Below are positions 26,531-36,628 of a stretch of DNA of 64,000 bases, piece by piece. This DNA comes from Curvibacter lanceolatus ATCC 14669 (GTDB taxonomy: Bacteria; Pseudomonadota; Gammaproteobacteria; Burkholderiales; Burkholderiaceae_C), in contig NZ_KB906253.1 of the NCBI RefSeq assembly GCF_000381265.1, positions 248,001-312,000 on the forward strand. Direction: 5' to 3'. Positions within the stretch are counted from its first letter, which is position 1. The number at the start of each line of letters is the position of its first letter. The notes below the pieces were generated by a model. It ran no database searches, was not told where the DNA came from, and was given only the letters and a program-made list of their open reading frames with translations. Position numbers and translations under genes: made by a program.

Positions 26531-27331
26531 ATGAACAAACTGCTGGTCGCGATCTTTGACAACGAGGCGGCCGCCGATGCGGGGCTGCAGGCCCTGCGCC
26601 ACCTGCATGCCGCAGGCGACATCACGCTGTACGGCACGGGGGTGGTGGTCAAGGACGCCACCGGCCGGGTCAGCGTGCGCGCGCCGCATGAGTCGGAGCT
26701 GGTCGGCACGGCCACCGGTCTGGCGGTGGGCAGCCTGATCGGCCTGCTGGGCGGGCCGGTGGGCGTGGCCCTGGGCGCTGTCACCGGCACCGTGCTGGGG
26801 GCGGTGCGTGACTTCTGGGCCTCGGGCGTGGGGCTGGATTTCATCGAAGACGCTGAGCACAACCTGCAGCCCGGCAAAGTGGCCCTGGTGGCTGAGCTGG
26901 AGGAAGAGCGCGTGGCCCCCATCGATGCCGCCCTGGAAGGCCTGGGCGGCCGGGTGAGCCGGCGCAGCCGCAGCGGGGTGGCCCAGGCCCAGTTCGAGCA
27001 CGACATGGCCAGCCTGAAGTCCGAGATCCGCGAGCTCAAGGCCGAGGCCGGCGCCGCCCGCGGCGACCTCAAGACCCGGCTGCAGGCCCACCTGGCCCAG
27101 CTCAATCTGCAGCTTGACACCCTGGTGCACGCCGCCGGCCTGCAGGTGGACCACCTCAAGGAAGAGGCCGACGCCAAGGCCGAATCGCTGCAACAGCAAT
27201 GGACCGAGTCCAGTGCCGAGGTGCAGCGCACCATCGAAGAGCGCATGCACCGCGTCAAGGGCGGTTACCACAGCCGCGGCCTGCAACTGGCGCAGGCCTG
27301 GAACCTGGCCAAGGAAGCGCTCACGCCCTGA
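26531..27331 (+). CDS. DUF1269 membrane-associated stress-type protein with coiled-coil tail
   Basis: A 266-residue protein. Residues 1-150 are DUF1269 (MNKLLVAIFDNEAAADAGLQAL, VVVKDATGRVSV), including a glycine-rich membrane hairpin at 60-92 (TATGLAVGSLIGLLGGPVGVALG). Residues 150-250 are a long charged alpha-helix with heptad-like spacing (QFEHDMASLKSEIRELKAEA onward), which is unusual since most family members end after the DUF. The family is linked to stress conditions but lacks a defined activity. It sits between the PRC-barrel protein and the MacAB-type exporter on the same strand. Confidence 0.8.
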   Translation: MNKLLVAIFDNEAAADAGLQALRHLHAAGDITLYGTGVVVKDATGRVSVRAPHESELVGTATGLAVGSLIGLLGGPVGVALGAVTGTVLGAVRDFWASGVGLDFIEDAEHNLQPGKVALVAELEEERVAPIDAALEGLGGRVSRRSRSGVAQAQFEHDMASLKSEIRELKAEAGAARGDLKTRLQAHLAQLNLQLDTLVHAAGLQVDHLKEEADAKAESLQQQWTESSAEVQRTIEERMHRVKGGYHSRGLQLAQAWNLAKEALTP

Positions 27332-27361
27332 GGCGTGCAGCGCAGCCCTCTTTGGCCCCTC

Positions 27362-28861
27362 ATGACCCGAGCACCCCCTTTGCCGCTGCCTCGTTCTAGG
27401 AGGCTGAGCCCCAGGCTGCTGCTCAGCATCAGTCTGCTGGCCGGCTGTGCGGCGCCCCAACCGCCGGGGCCGGCGCCCACCGGTCTGCAAGTGCCGCAGG
27501 ACTGGGCCGATGCCACGGCGCCGCGAGCCGATACCGCAGCACCGCGAGTCGGTGCCAGCGCGCTGGCCGCCTGGTGGGAGCGCTTTCACGACCCGCTGCT
27601 GGCCAGCCTGGTGGAAGAGGCCCTGCAGGCCAACACCAGTGTGGAGTCGGGCCGCCAGGCCTGGGCCCAGGCCCGGGCCTTGGCCGAGGTGGCCGCGGCG
27701 GGCCTGCGCCCCAGTGTGCAGGCGGTGGCCTCGGCCCAGCGCAACCGGACGGCGGGCAGTGCTGCTGGCGCTGGGGCCAGAACCTTCAACACCCTCGGTG
27801 CCGGCTTCGACGCGAGCTGGGAGACCGACCTGTTTCAGCGCCTGCACGCCGCCGCTGCGGCCGCTGTATTGGACGCCCAGGCCAGCCAGGCCGATCTGGG
27901 TGCCTTGCAGGTGGCCCTGGCGGCCGAGGTGGCGGTCGACTACATGCAGCTGCGCAGCCTGCAGGCGCGCTGGGCCATCGCCCAGGCCAATGGGCAAAGC
28001 CAGCAGAACACCTTGCAGATCACCCGCTGGCGGCAGCAGGCCGGCCTGCTCACGGCCCTGGAGCTGGCACAGGCCCAGACGGCGGCCTTGCAGACCCAGG
28101 CCTTGCTGCCGCCACTGGCCAGCGCAGCCACCCAGATGGAGCACAGCCTGGCGGTGCTCACGCACCGCGCTCCCGCGGCCTTGCACCTGCGCCTGAGCCC
28201 GCCCGGCGCCACGCTGGCCGCGCCCGAGGCGCTGGTGCTGGCCTTCCCGGCCGAGACCCTGCGCCAGCGCGCCGACGTGCGCGCCGCCGAGCTGCGCGTG
28301 GGCGCGGCCTACCAGCGCACGGTGCAGGCCGATGCGGCGCGCTACCCCGATCTGCAGCTCAGCGGCAACCTGGGCCTGAGCGCCCTGGGCTGGGCGGCGC
28401 TGGGCCGCAGCTCGGCCGGGGTGTTCGGCCTGCTGGCCAGCGTGAGCGTGCCGGTGCTCGATGGCGGCGCCGCGCGCGCGCAGTTGCGCGCCCAACAGGC
28501 CGCCCTGCAACAGGCCGCCGTGCAGTACGACGCCGTGGTGCTGGCGGCCCTGGCCGAAGTGGAGGGCGGTCTGGTGTCGCTGCGCAGCAACCGCGAGCGG
28601 CTGCGGGCGCTGCAGGAGGCCGAGCAGGCCGCCAGCCACGCGGCCCGGCTGGCCCGCCAGCGCTTTGCCAGCGGCCTGGTCGACTTTCAGGTGGTGCTGG
28701 AGACCCAGCGCAGCGCCTTGCTCACGCAAGACGCCCAGGCCAGCGCCCTGGTGGATCTGCAAACCGACCACGTGCGCCTCTACAAGGCCCTGGGCGGCGG
28801 CTGGGAGCCCGCCATGCTCGATCTGAGCCCACCCACCACCCGCACGGGGGCCCGGGGATGA
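27362..28861 (+). CDS. Outer-membrane efflux lipoprotein, NodT/TolC family
   Basis: A 499-residue outer-membrane channel of a tripartite exporter. The signal ends in the lipobox LLAGC, giving an acylated N-terminus. Two related halves each carry the TolC helix-strand-helix pattern (WWERFHDPLLASLVEEALQAN ... DYMQLRSLQARWAIA, then RADVRAAELRVGAAYQRTVQADAARYP ... RFASGLVDFQVVLETQR). ATG 27362 was chosen; a GTG nine codons upstream is possible. It overlaps the membrane-fusion gene by 4 bases (ATGA), which marks the start of a four-gene export operon. Confidence 0.88.
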   Translation: MTRAPPLPLPRSRRLSPRLLLSISLLAGCAAPQPPGPAPTGLQVPQDWADATAPRADTAAPRVGASALAAWWERFHDPLLASLVEEALQANTSVESGRQAWAQARALAEVAAAGLRPSVQAVASAQRNRTAGSAAGAGARTFNTLGAGFDASWETDLFQRLHAAAAAAVLDAQASQADLGALQVALAAEVAVDYMQLRSLQARWAIAQANGQSQQNTLQITRWRQQAGLLTALELAQAQTAALQTQALLPPLASAATQMEHSLAVLTHRAPAALHLRLSPPGATLAAPEALVLAFPAETLRQRADVRAAELRVGAAYQRTVQADAARYPDLQLSGNLGLSALGWAALGRSSAGVFGLLASVSVPVLDGGAARAQLRAQQAALQQAAVQYDAVVLAALAEVEGGLVSLRSNRERLRALQEAEQAASHAARLARQRFASGLVDFQVVLETQRSALLTQDAQASALVDLQTDHVRLYKALGGGWEPAMLDLSPPTTRTGARG

Positions 28862-30218
28862 CCACGCCAGTCAGCCCACCCGTGGCCCCCTCCATTCCGG
28901 CCACCACACCCCCCACCACGCCACCCACCGCCGACATCGACGCGCTGCTGGGCCCGGCCGAGTCCGAGCGCTGGTGGCACCGTTGGCGCCTGGGCTTGGC
29001 CGCGCTGGCCCTGCTGGCGGCCGTGGGGGCCGGCTACGCCTGGCACCTGCGCAGCTTGCGGGCGGCCGCACCGGTGTACAGCACCACCCTGGTCCGACGC
29101 GGCGAGCTCACGCTCACCGTGGTGGCCAACGGCACCTTGCAGCCCACGCGCTCGTTCAACGTGGGCAGCGAGCTGTCGGGCTCAGTGCTCAAGGTGAACG
29201 TGGACGTGAACGACACTGTGCGCAAAGGCCAGGTGCTGATCGAGCTGGACACGGCCAAGCTGCGCGACCAGGTGTTGCGCTCGCAGGCTACCCTGACGGC
29301 GGCGCTGGGCAAGGTGGCGCAGACGGCGGCCACCGTGCAGGAGGCGCGTGCCGCCATGGCCCGCCTCGATCAGGTGGCCGCCGCGTCGGGCGGCGAGGTG
29401 CCCTCCAAGGCCGAGCTGGACGCGGGCCGTGCCACCCTGGCCCGGGCCGTGGCCGATGACGGCAGCGCCCAGGCCGGCGTGCAGGACGCGCAGGCCGCGC
29501 TGTCCACCGACCGCATCAACCTGTCCAAGGCCTCGATCACCGCGCCCACCGATGGCGTGGTGCTGAGCCGCACCGTGGAGCCCGGCAACGCCGTGGCCGC
29601 GTCCTTGCAGGCCGTGACCCTGCTCACCCTGGGCGAGAACCTGGCCCACCTGCGCCTGTGGGTGTATGTGGACGAGGCCGATGTGGGCGCGGTCAAGCTG
29701 GGGCAGAACGCCACCTTCACCGTCAGCGCCTACCTCAGCCGCAACTACCCGGCCCGCATCACCCGGGTGGGGCAGGGGCCCACGCTGACCGACAACGTGG
29801 TCACCTACCTGACCTACCTCGATGTGGACAACACCGACCTCAGCCTGCGCCCGGGCATGACGGCCACGGCCAGCATCGTCGCCCGGCGCCTGAGCCAGGT
29901 GCTGCTGGTGCCCAACACCGCGCTGCGTTTCGAGCCTGCCGCCCCTGACGCGTCCGCGGGCAGTGGCCCCGCCAAGCCGGCCACGGCCGTCAGCCTGATC
30001 CCGCACATGCCCAGCAGCCGCACCCGGCAGTCGGCAGCCTCGGGCGCCAGCACCGCGCTGGCGCGCCAGGTGTGGGTGCTGAGCCCGGAGCACCCCGACA
30101 CGCCGGTGGCCGTGGCGGTGACGCCCGGCATCAGCGACGGCCACTTCACCGAGATCACCCAGGGCGAGCTGCGCGAGGGCATGCGCGTGGTGACCGACCA
30201 GAAAAAGGCCGCCGAGCC

Positions 30219-30222
<4 letters not shown>
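28858..30222 (+). CDS. macA: Periplasmic membrane-fusion protein, MacA/HlyD family
   Basis: A 454-residue adaptor. A proline/threonine-rich cytoplasmic start is followed by a transmembrane anchor (about residues 42-60, LGLAALALLAAVGAGYAW). The lipoyl-like halves are VVANGTLQPTRSFNVGSELSG and ASITAPTDGVVLSRTVEPGNAV, flanking a helical hairpin. The beta-barrel region contains LRLWVYVDEADVGAVKLGQ. An inserted Ala/Ser/Pro-rich stretch around residues 362-395 is longer than in E. coli MacA. It bridges the NodT-type channel and the MacB-type ABC transporter. Both gene ends overlap neighbours by 4 bases. Confidence 0.88.
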
Positions 30223-30971
<749 letters not shown>

Positions 30972-32201
30972 ATGCTGCTCAGCGTGCTTCTGCTGGCCCT
31001 GCGCTCGGTGATGCGCAACATGCTGCGCTCGGGCCTGACCATCCTGGGCATCGTGATCGGCGTGAGCGCGGTGATCACCATGGTGACCCTGGGCCGGGGC
31101 GCCACCGTGGCCATTGCCGCCCAGATCACCAGCCTGGGGGCCAATCTGCTGATCGTCAGCCCGGGCCAGCGCGTGCCCGGTGGCGGCGGTGGGGCGGGCG
31201 GCGTGCCCCAGTTCACCGAAGAAGATGCGCTGTCCATCCAGTCGCAGATCGGTGGGGTGGCGGCCGTGGCGCCGCAGGGGCGGTTGGCGGTCACCGTGGT
31301 GGCCAATGGCCGCAACTGGGCCACCACCGTCAGCGGCAGCAGCAACGAGTGGTTCAGCACCGGCAACTGGCAACTGGCCAGCGGGCGGGTGTTCGAGGAC
31401 GACGAACAGCGCGCCGGCGCCGCCGTGTGCGTGATCGGTGAGACCGTGCGCCGCGAGCTGTATGGCGGCAGCCCCGGCCTCACCGGCCTGGGCGAGGCCT
31501 TGCGGGTGAAGCAGTTCTCGTGCACGGTGGTGGGCATTCTGGCGGCCAAGGGGCAGGGCGGCATGGGCGATCAGGACGACACCGTGCTGCTGCCCCTGCA
31601 CACGCTGCAGCGCCGCGTCACGGGCAGCCGCAAGGTCAGTACCCTGCTGGTGTCGATGGAAGACGGCAGCGATGCCACCCGGCTCAAGGCCAGCCTGCGC
31701 CAGCTGATGCGCGAGCGCCGCCGCCTGGGCGAAAGCGGTGCCGGCGGGCTGGACGACAACTTCAACATCTTCGATACCCAGCAACTGGCCCAGACCCTGG
31801 CCAGCACCATGGGCGTGCTGACCCAGCTGCTGGGCGCGGTGGCCGCGGTCAGCCTGTTGGTGGGCGGCATCGGCATCATGAACATCATGCTGGTGAGCGT
31901 GACCGAGCGTACTCGCGAGATCGGCCTGCGCCTGGCCGTGGGCGCGCTCGAGCAAGAGGTGCTGCTGCAGTTCCTGATCGAGGCCGTGGTGCTGTCGGCC
32001 CTGGGCGGGCTGGTGGGCGTGGTGCTGGCTGTGGGGGCCTCGTTCGGGCTGTCGCGCCTGATGGGGGTGGCCTACGAGTTCGACCTGGGCATCAATGTGC
32101 TGGCACTGCTGTTCTCGGCCTTCATCGGGGTGGTGTTTGGCTACTTTCCGGCCCTGCGCGCCGCCCGCATGGACCCCATCGAGGCCTTGCGCCATGAATA
32201 G
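30972..32201 (+). CDS. MacB-type exporter permease
   Basis: A 409-residue inner-membrane protein. It has an N-terminal helix (MLLSVLLLALRSVMRNMLRSGLTILGIVIGVSAVI), a large periplasmic domain (about 55-270; PF12704) with a glycine-rich loop (VPGGGGGAGGV), and three C-terminal helices (FtsX domain, PF02687) beginning LLGAVAAVSLLVGGIGIMNIM, with ERTREIGLRLAVGA and the ending ALRAARMDPIEALRHE typical of MacB. It works with the preceding ATPase, adaptor and outer-membrane channel as a complete exporter. It directly abuts the ATPase stop. Confidence 0.92.
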   Translation: MLLSVLLLALRSVMRNMLRSGLTILGIVIGVSAVITMVTLGRGATVAIAAQITSLGANLLIVSPGQRVPGGGGGAGGVPQFTEEDALSIQSQIGGVAAVAPQGRLAVTVVANGRNWATTVSGSSNEWFSTGNWQLASGRVFEDDEQRAGAAVCVIGETVRRELYGGSPGLTGLGEALRVKQFSCTVVGILAAKGQGGMGDQDDTVLLPLHTLQRRVTGSRKVSTLLVSMEDGSDATRLKASLRQLMRERRRLGESGAGGLDDNFNIFDTQQLAQTLASTMGVLTQLLGAVAAVSLLVGGIGIMNIMLVSVTERTREIGLRLAVGALEQEVLLQFLIEAVVLSALGGLVGVVLAVGASFGLSRLMGVAYEFDLGINVLALLFSAFIGVVFGYFPALRAARMDPIEALRHE

Positions 32202-32270
32202 CGACCGCATGGCCGCCAGCCATGCCACCCCCACGGGGCCTCGTCCATCCCACGCCCATGAAGGCACCGC

Positions 32271-32819
32271 ATGCAGACCCTGGACCTGAACACCGCCTTC
32301 ACCCTGATCGAGCCCGGGCCCGTGGTGCTGATCAGCACGAACGACGGCCAGCGCGACAACCTGATGACGGTGTCGTGGACGATGGTGCTCGAATTCAGTG
32401 GGGTGTTTGCGCTCTGCACCGGGGCCTGGAACCACTCCTTCAAGGCCTTGCAGGCCACCCGCGAGTGCGTGATCGCCATCCCCACGGTCGACATGATCGA
32501 TCAGGTGGTGGGCATCGGCATGTGCTCGGGCGCCGACGCTGGGGTCGACAAATTTGCCCGCTTCGGCCTCACCCGGGCGCCGGCGCGCCATGTGCAGGCG
32601 CCCCTGGTGAAGCAGTGCCTGGCCAACATCGAATGCCGCGTCACTGAATTCGTCGCTGCACAGCACATCGTGGTGCTGCAGGCCCTGGTCGCTTACCGCG
32701 ATACGGCCCGGCAGGAAACGCGCACCCTGCACGCGGTGGGTGACGGCAGCTTTGTGGTCGACGGGCACCGGTTCAACCGGCGCGCCGCCATGGCCGGCAA
32801 GCTGCCGCCGGGGGAGTAG
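32271..32819 (+). CDS. Flavin reductase-like FMN-binding protein
   Basis: A 182-residue protein of the flavin reductase-like domain (PF01613). The pattern GPVVLISTNDGQRDNLMTVSW, then ALCTGAWNHSF and ECVIAIPTVDMIDQVVGIGMCSG, matches NAD(P)H:flavin oxidoreductase-like 'FMN-binding split barrel' proteins of about 180 residues. It could reduce flavin for a monooxygenase, but no monooxygenase gene is adjacent. It starts 69 bases after the exporter permease and is followed by a convergent LysR gene. Confidence 0.85.
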   Translation: MQTLDLNTAFTLIEPGPVVLISTNDGQRDNLMTVSWTMVLEFSGVFALCTGAWNHSFKALQATRECVIAIPTVDMIDQVVGIGMCSGADAGVDKFARFGLTRAPARHVQAPLVKQCLANIECRVTEFVAAQHIVVLQALVAYRDTARQETRTLHAVGDGSFVVDGHRFNRRAAMAGKLPPGE

Positions 32820-32834
32820 GGCCAGACGTCAGGC

Positions 32835-33701
32835 TCAGCCCTCGGCGCCGATCTGCTGCAGCAGCCATCGGCGGAACTCGGTCATGGCGGTGCTGGGGGT
32901 GCGGGATTGCAGGCGGGTGAGCCAGTAGCGGCCCTGCGCGATCTGAAGCTCGAAGGGCTGCGCCAGCCGCCCCTGCTGCAGGTCTGCCGTGAACATCGAG
33001 GGCGGCAGCAAGGCCACGCCAAAGCCTTGCACGGCCGCCGATGCCATCGCGAGCGAGGTGTCGAACACGGGGCCCCGCAGGACCGGGGGCGCCAGCCGGG
33101 CCGCCGAAAACCAGCTGGGCCACTCGTCTGCACGGTACGAGCGCAGCAGCGTCTCGTTGAGCAGGTCGGCAGGGGTGTGCAGCCGCTGGGCGATGGCTGG
33201 CGAGCACACGGGGGTCAGGGGGGCCTCCTGCAAGGGGTCGGCCTGGGTGCCGTGCCAGGAGCCGTCGCCGAAGCGGATGGCAAAGTCCAGCCCTTCTCCT
33301 GCCAGGTTGACGCGGTTGTTGTGCGTCATCAGGCGCAGGTCCACAAAGGGGTGGTCGCGCGCGAAATCGGCCAGGCGCGGCATCAGCCAGCCCACGGCAT
33401 AGGTGCCCACGGCCGCCACCGTCAGCGGCTCGCGCAGGCGCCCCTTCTCGAACTGGCTCAGCACCGCCCCCATGCGCGTGAACGAATCACTCAACAGCGG
33501 CAGCAGGGCCTGACCCTCGTCGGTCAGCATCAGGCCCCGGGGCAGGCGGCGAAACAGCGGTGCGCCCAGGCGCTGCTCCAGGTTCTTGACCTGCGCGCTG
33601 ATGGCCGACTGGGTGACGTTCAGTTCCTGCGCCGCCAGCGTGAAGCTCAGGTGCCGGGCCGACGCTTCAAAAGCGCGTAGGGCGTTCAATGGAAGGTTCA
33701 T
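32835..33701 (-). CDS. ampR: LysR-type regulator, AmpR-like
   Basis: A 288-residue regulator. The N-terminus LPLNALRAFEASARHLSFTLAAQELNVTQSAIS, followed by LEQRLGAPLFRRLPRGLMLTDEGQ, is near the AmpR/GcvA consensus, including the RGLMLT segment. It is divergent from the class A beta-lactamase gene across 95 bases, the classic ampR-bla arrangement, where muropeptides convert AmpR to an activator. Control of the neighbouring beta-lactamase is therefore very likely. Whether induction uses peptidoglycan fragments is inferred from the family. Confidence 0.88.
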   Translation of the reverse strand: MNLPLNALRAFEASARHLSFTLAAQELNVTQSAISAQVKNLEQRLGAPLFRRLPRGLMLTDEGQALLPLLSDSFTRMGAVLSQFEKGRLREPLTVAAVGTYAVGWLMPRLADFARDHPFVDLRLMTHNNRVNLAGEGLDFAIRFGDGSWHGTQADPLQEAPLTPVCSPAIAQRLHTPADLLNETLLRSYRADEWPSWFSAARLAPPVLRGPVFDTSLAMASAAVQGFGVALLPPSMFTADLQQGRLAQPFELQIAQGRYWLTRLQSRTPSTAMTEFRRWLLQQIGAEG

Positions 33702-33796
33702 GCCCCAGATTTTCTATGGCTTGGCACCCGAAATCATCGTTTGTCCTGCCAAACCATCGCGCTTAGCATGCCGACACTTTCTCTTCACCCCTTCGA

Positions 33797-34708
33797 ATGA
33801 ACCGCATGCAAAGACGACATTTCAGCCGCATGGCCCTTGTGTCCACCGCCGCACTGGCCTCTAGACTGGCCAGCGCCCAGACCCTGGCAGGGGCTGGCGC
33901 CCAAGCCCAACCCCCAGAAAATACGGGCCAATGGCAGGCCCTGGAGCGCGAAAGCCAGGGCCGCCTGGGCGTTGCGGTGTTCGACACGCAAAGCGGGGCG
34001 TGGCTGGGCCACCGGCTCGACGAGCGCTTTGCCATGTGCAGCACCTTCAAGTGGCTGGCCGCCGCCCAGGTGCTGCGCCGGGTGGACCAGGGCCTGGAGC
34101 GCCTGGACCGGCGTATCGAATTCGGCCGCGAGGCGCTGCTGCCCTGGTCGCCCGTGACGGAAAAGCACGCGGGCGGTGCCGGCATGACCGTGGGTGAGCT
34201 GTGCCATGCCGCCATCACCGTCAGCGACAACGCGGCGGCCAATCTGCTTTTGCGCTCCTTTGGTGGGCCCGAGGGCCTGACCCGCTTTGCCCGGCAACTG
34301 GGCGACCCGGTCACCCGCCTGGACCGCTGGGAGCCCGAGCTCAACGAAGCCATCCCGGGCGACCCGCGTGACACCAGCAGCCCGCGGGCCATGGTGGAGC
34401 TGCTCAGGCAGGCGGTGCTCGGCCCCGCCCTGTCGGTGGGCAGCCGCCAGCAACTGGCGCAATGGCTGCAAGCCACCCAGACCAACGTCAAACGCCTGGC
34501 GGCTGGCCTGCCAGCGTCATGGCGTGTGGGCAGCAAGACCGGCACGGGGGCGCATGGCAGCACCAACGATGTGGGCCTCTACTGGCCGCCAGACCGTGGC
34601 CCGATCGTGGTGGCCGTGTTCCTCACGGAATCCAAGGCCAGCCTGGAGGCGCGCGAGGCCGTGCTTGCGCAGGTGGCGCGCCGGGTTCACGGCCTGCGAA
34701 GCAGCTGA
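33797..34708 (+). CDS. Class A serine beta-lactamase
   Basis: A 303-residue periplasmic enzyme. The start MNRMQRRHFSRMALVSTAALASRLASAQ has twin arginines and looks like a Tat signal. The catalytic motifs are complete: S82-T-F-K85 (Ambler S70-K73), S143-D-N145 (SDN loop), E179 in EPELN (Ambler E166) and K247-T-G249 (KTG). A cysteine precedes the active serine (Ambler 69), but the partner position 238 is glycine (KTGTGAHG), so the disulfide typical of class A carbapenemases is absent. It hydrolyses penicillins and probably some cephalosporins; the spectrum cannot be read. It is divergent from the AmpR-like gene. Confidence 0.93.
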   Translation: MNRMQRRHFSRMALVSTAALASRLASAQTLAGAGAQAQPPENTGQWQALERESQGRLGVAVFDTQSGAWLGHRLDERFAMCSTFKWLAAAQVLRRVDQGLERLDRRIEFGREALLPWSPVTEKHAGGAGMTVGELCHAAITVSDNAAANLLLRSFGGPEGLTRFARQLGDPVTRLDRWEPELNEAIPGDPRDTSSPRAMVELLRQAVLGPALSVGSRQQLAQWLQATQTNVKRLAAGLPASWRVGSKTGTGAHGSTNDVGLYWPPDRGPIVVAVFLTESKASLEAREAVLAQVARRVHGLRSS

Positions 34709-34760
34709 GCCATTTGGCTGGCAGGGGCTGGTGGTGGCGCAAGACGGTGGTGCACCCCCA

Positions 34761-34804
34761 CGAGCGCTGCAGCGCTCGAATGCAGGCGCTCCGATCGGCG
34801 GAGC
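34761..34804. terminator. Two adjacent hairpins between bla and the Mla-type operon
   Basis: CGAGCGCTG-CAGCGCTCG at 34761-34778 is a perfect 18-base palindrome. GCTCCG (34788-34793) and CGGAGC (34799-34804) form a second stem. They lie between two convergent transcripts (beta-lactamase and the auxiliary lipoprotein). No T-run is present, so termination strength is uncertain. Confidence 0.4.
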
Positions 34805-34919
34805 ACCCACCGCCATCGGGCGCGGCATCGCGCCGTGCCTGCAGAGCTTCGATCAGGGGGCCACGGTCGTGCTGGATATCGGCGCCAGTCGCTTCAGGCA
34901 AGGGAAGAACGTCCATGCC

Positions 34920-35693
34920 TCAGGGCAGGGCTTGTGCGCGCTGGGGCTTGTCTTGCGACGGGCGCCGCGAACCGGCGGCCAGGGCGCAGAAATGGGCCAG
35001 CTGGGCCATGACGCGCTGAACTGCCTGGTTGGCGGCCACCACCCCGCCATAGGGGTCTTCGCTGGCAGAGGGCACTGTTTCGTCAAACTCCTGCCACGAG
35101 AGGACTTGGTGGGTTCTGGTGTCTGACAGCGTGGCCCGCAAGGTGAAGCGTACCTGGCTGGGGCCCTCGCCGAACTGTTCGCCGAACTGCTGCTGCAATC
35201 GAAGCACTTCCGTGTCCAGCCTCAGGTCGCCATCCATGTCGCTGTCTGTCGTGCCGACGGCACGGAAACGGTCGGTGCGTTGGAGGCTCGCGATGATCAG
35301 GGGCATCAACATTTGGGCCGGCGTGTCCACCCAGTCGGCATGCGCGAAGTGCTCCAGCTGATGAGAGACCCGAACATAGATGATGTGCTGGCTGTCAAAG
35401 CCTGGGGCGGCACGCGTCGGGTGGACGATCAGTGCCGGTGCTGCAATAGGTGTGATTGCCGCGCTGGAGGAGGGCGCTGGGTCAGGCGCTGGATCGTGAA
35501 ACATGCCGCCTGAGACGCCGCCCGAGCTACCCTGCGAGGGGCTGTGCGACTTGCCCCATGGGTCTTCGATCACATAGACCCGTGGTGCGGGCGCGGCCTT
35601 GGGTACCAGGGCCCCACAGCCGCTGACCAGGGCCGCGGCCCCCAGGCCCAGCAGCGAGACGACACATCGGCGCAGGATTGATGGGCTGTTCAT
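34920..35693 (-). CDS. ABC-type transport auxiliary lipoprotein of an Mla-type system
   Basis: A 257-residue lipoprotein. The signal ends ALVSGC, with further Ser/Pro/Gly-rich linker to residue about 85. The body YVIEDPWG ... IIYVRVSHQLEHFAHADWVDTP ... MLMPLIIASLQRTDRFRAVGT, then RLDTEVLRLQQQFGE, matches ABC_trans_aux (PF03886, PqiC-like). These lipoproteins sit in the outer membrane and partner MCE proteins in phospholipid transport. Its ATG overlaps the stop of the MCE gene (ATGA), and it is the last gene of the four-gene operon. Confidence 0.85.
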   Translation of the reverse strand: MNSPSILRRCVVSLLGLGAAALVSGCGALVPKAAPAPRVYVIEDPWGKSHSPSQGSSGGVSGGMFHDPAPDPAPSSSAAITPIAAPALIVHPTRAAPGFDSQHIIYVRVSHQLEHFAHADWVDTPAQMLMPLIIASLQRTDRFRAVGTTDSDMDGDLRLDTEVLRLQQQFGEQFGEGPSQVRFTLRATLSDTRTHQVLSWQEFDETVPSASEDPYGGVVAANQAVQRVMAQLAHFCALAAGSRRPSQDKPQRAQALP

Positions 35694-36628
35694 CGGGACT
35701 CCTGTTCGGTGGTGCTTTCCCCAGGGCCATCCGGTACCGGGCTGCGACCCCGGATCAGGCCTGCCGGATCGCGTGCTGTTTGCTCGCTGAGGCGGCGCAG
35801 TGAGTTGGTGAGGCTGCTCAACTCGGTCAAGAGGCGCCGGATTTCAGGCAGGGTATTGGCGTCGAAGCGCTGTGCCTCGGCGCCGATGGCCTCGGCGGTC
35901 TTGGCAGTCGCCATGCCTGCCCCAGATACCTCGTGGCCCATCTTCTCGATTGCGTCGGCTGCACGGCCAAGGCGTGCAGTGATGGGTTTGAGCTGCTCCG
36001 TGAGAGCCGCCGTGTTGCGGGCGGCTTTTCCGGCGCTCACGATGCCCGCGTCAATCACATCCTTGCGGGCGGCCAGTGTGTGGGTCACGATGGCCAGGTT
36101 CGTCAGGGTGCTGGTGAGGGCCGCGAGGTTGTGTTGGCTCAGCAAGGCGTCGATGTTGCTGGACGTGTGGTCAAGCTTGGCCAGAACGGTGGTGAGCACG
36201 TTCTCGAGCCTGGCACTCAGCGAGGGCTTGGTGCGTATCACCGGGTAGGGCGGTTCGGCCCTGGGTTGCAGAAGCGGTGCGTCGCCGCTGCCTCCGCCCA
36301 GCTCGACATAGGCGATGCCTGTCAGCCCCTGCGTCTTCAATACCGCGACGGTGTCGACCTTGATCGGTGTGCCACGTTCGATGGCGAAGGTCAGCTGCAC
36401 ACGCTCCGGATTGGCGGGGTCCAGCTGGATCTTGCTGACCTTTCCCAACTCCACGCCGTTGTATTTCACCGGTGCGTTGAGGTTGAGACCAGCCACGGAT
36501 TCGCCTTCGATGGCCAGGTAGGTGTCGTACTTCTTTTGCAGCGTTCCGCCCGACGCGATCCACAGCACGCCAGCGATCAGCAGGCTGGTCAGCACCAGCA
36601 CAAAGACCCCCACGAGGGTGTAGTTCAC
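35690..36628 (-). CDS. MCE/MlaD-family lipid-transport protein
   Basis: A protein of about 312 residues with one N-terminal transmembrane helix (VNYTLVGVFVLVLTSLLIAGVLW) and an MCE domain at about 35-115 (GLNLNAPVKYNGVELGKVSKIQL ... VAVLKTQGLTGIAYVELGG). A long helical C-terminal part (about 140-312) follows, longer than E. coli MlaD, with LSSLTNSLRRLSEQ. It should form a periplasmic hexameric ring for phospholipid movement. No ATG is available near the membrane helix. GTG 36628 overlaps the ATPase stop (GTGA), so I chose it. Other starts in the long upstream frame lie inside the ATPase gene. Confidence 0.82.
   Translation of the reverse strand: MNYTLVGVFVLVLTSLLIAGVLWIASGGTLQKKYDTYLAIEGESVAGLNLNAPVKYNGVELGKVSKIQLDPANPERVQLTFAIERGTPIKVDTVAVLKTQGLTGIAYVELGGGSGDAPLLQPRAEPPYPVIRTKPSLSARLENVLTTVLAKLDHTSSNIDALLSQHNLAALTSTLTNLAIVTHTLAARKDVIDAGIVSAGKAARNTAALTEQLKPITARLGRAADAIEKMGHEVSGAGMATAKTAEAIGAEAQRFDANTLPEIRRLLTELSSLTNSLRRLSEQTARDPAGLIRGRSPVPDGPGESTTEQESR

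Noticed and set aside
26441-28771. 776-codon open frame on the minus strand opposite DUF1269 and NodT-type genes
   Set aside because: Shadow of conserved genes, with no family resemblance.
32202-32270. Short frame between the exporter permease and flavin-reductase-like gene
   Set aside because: Too short, no ribosome binding site and no resemblance to any family.
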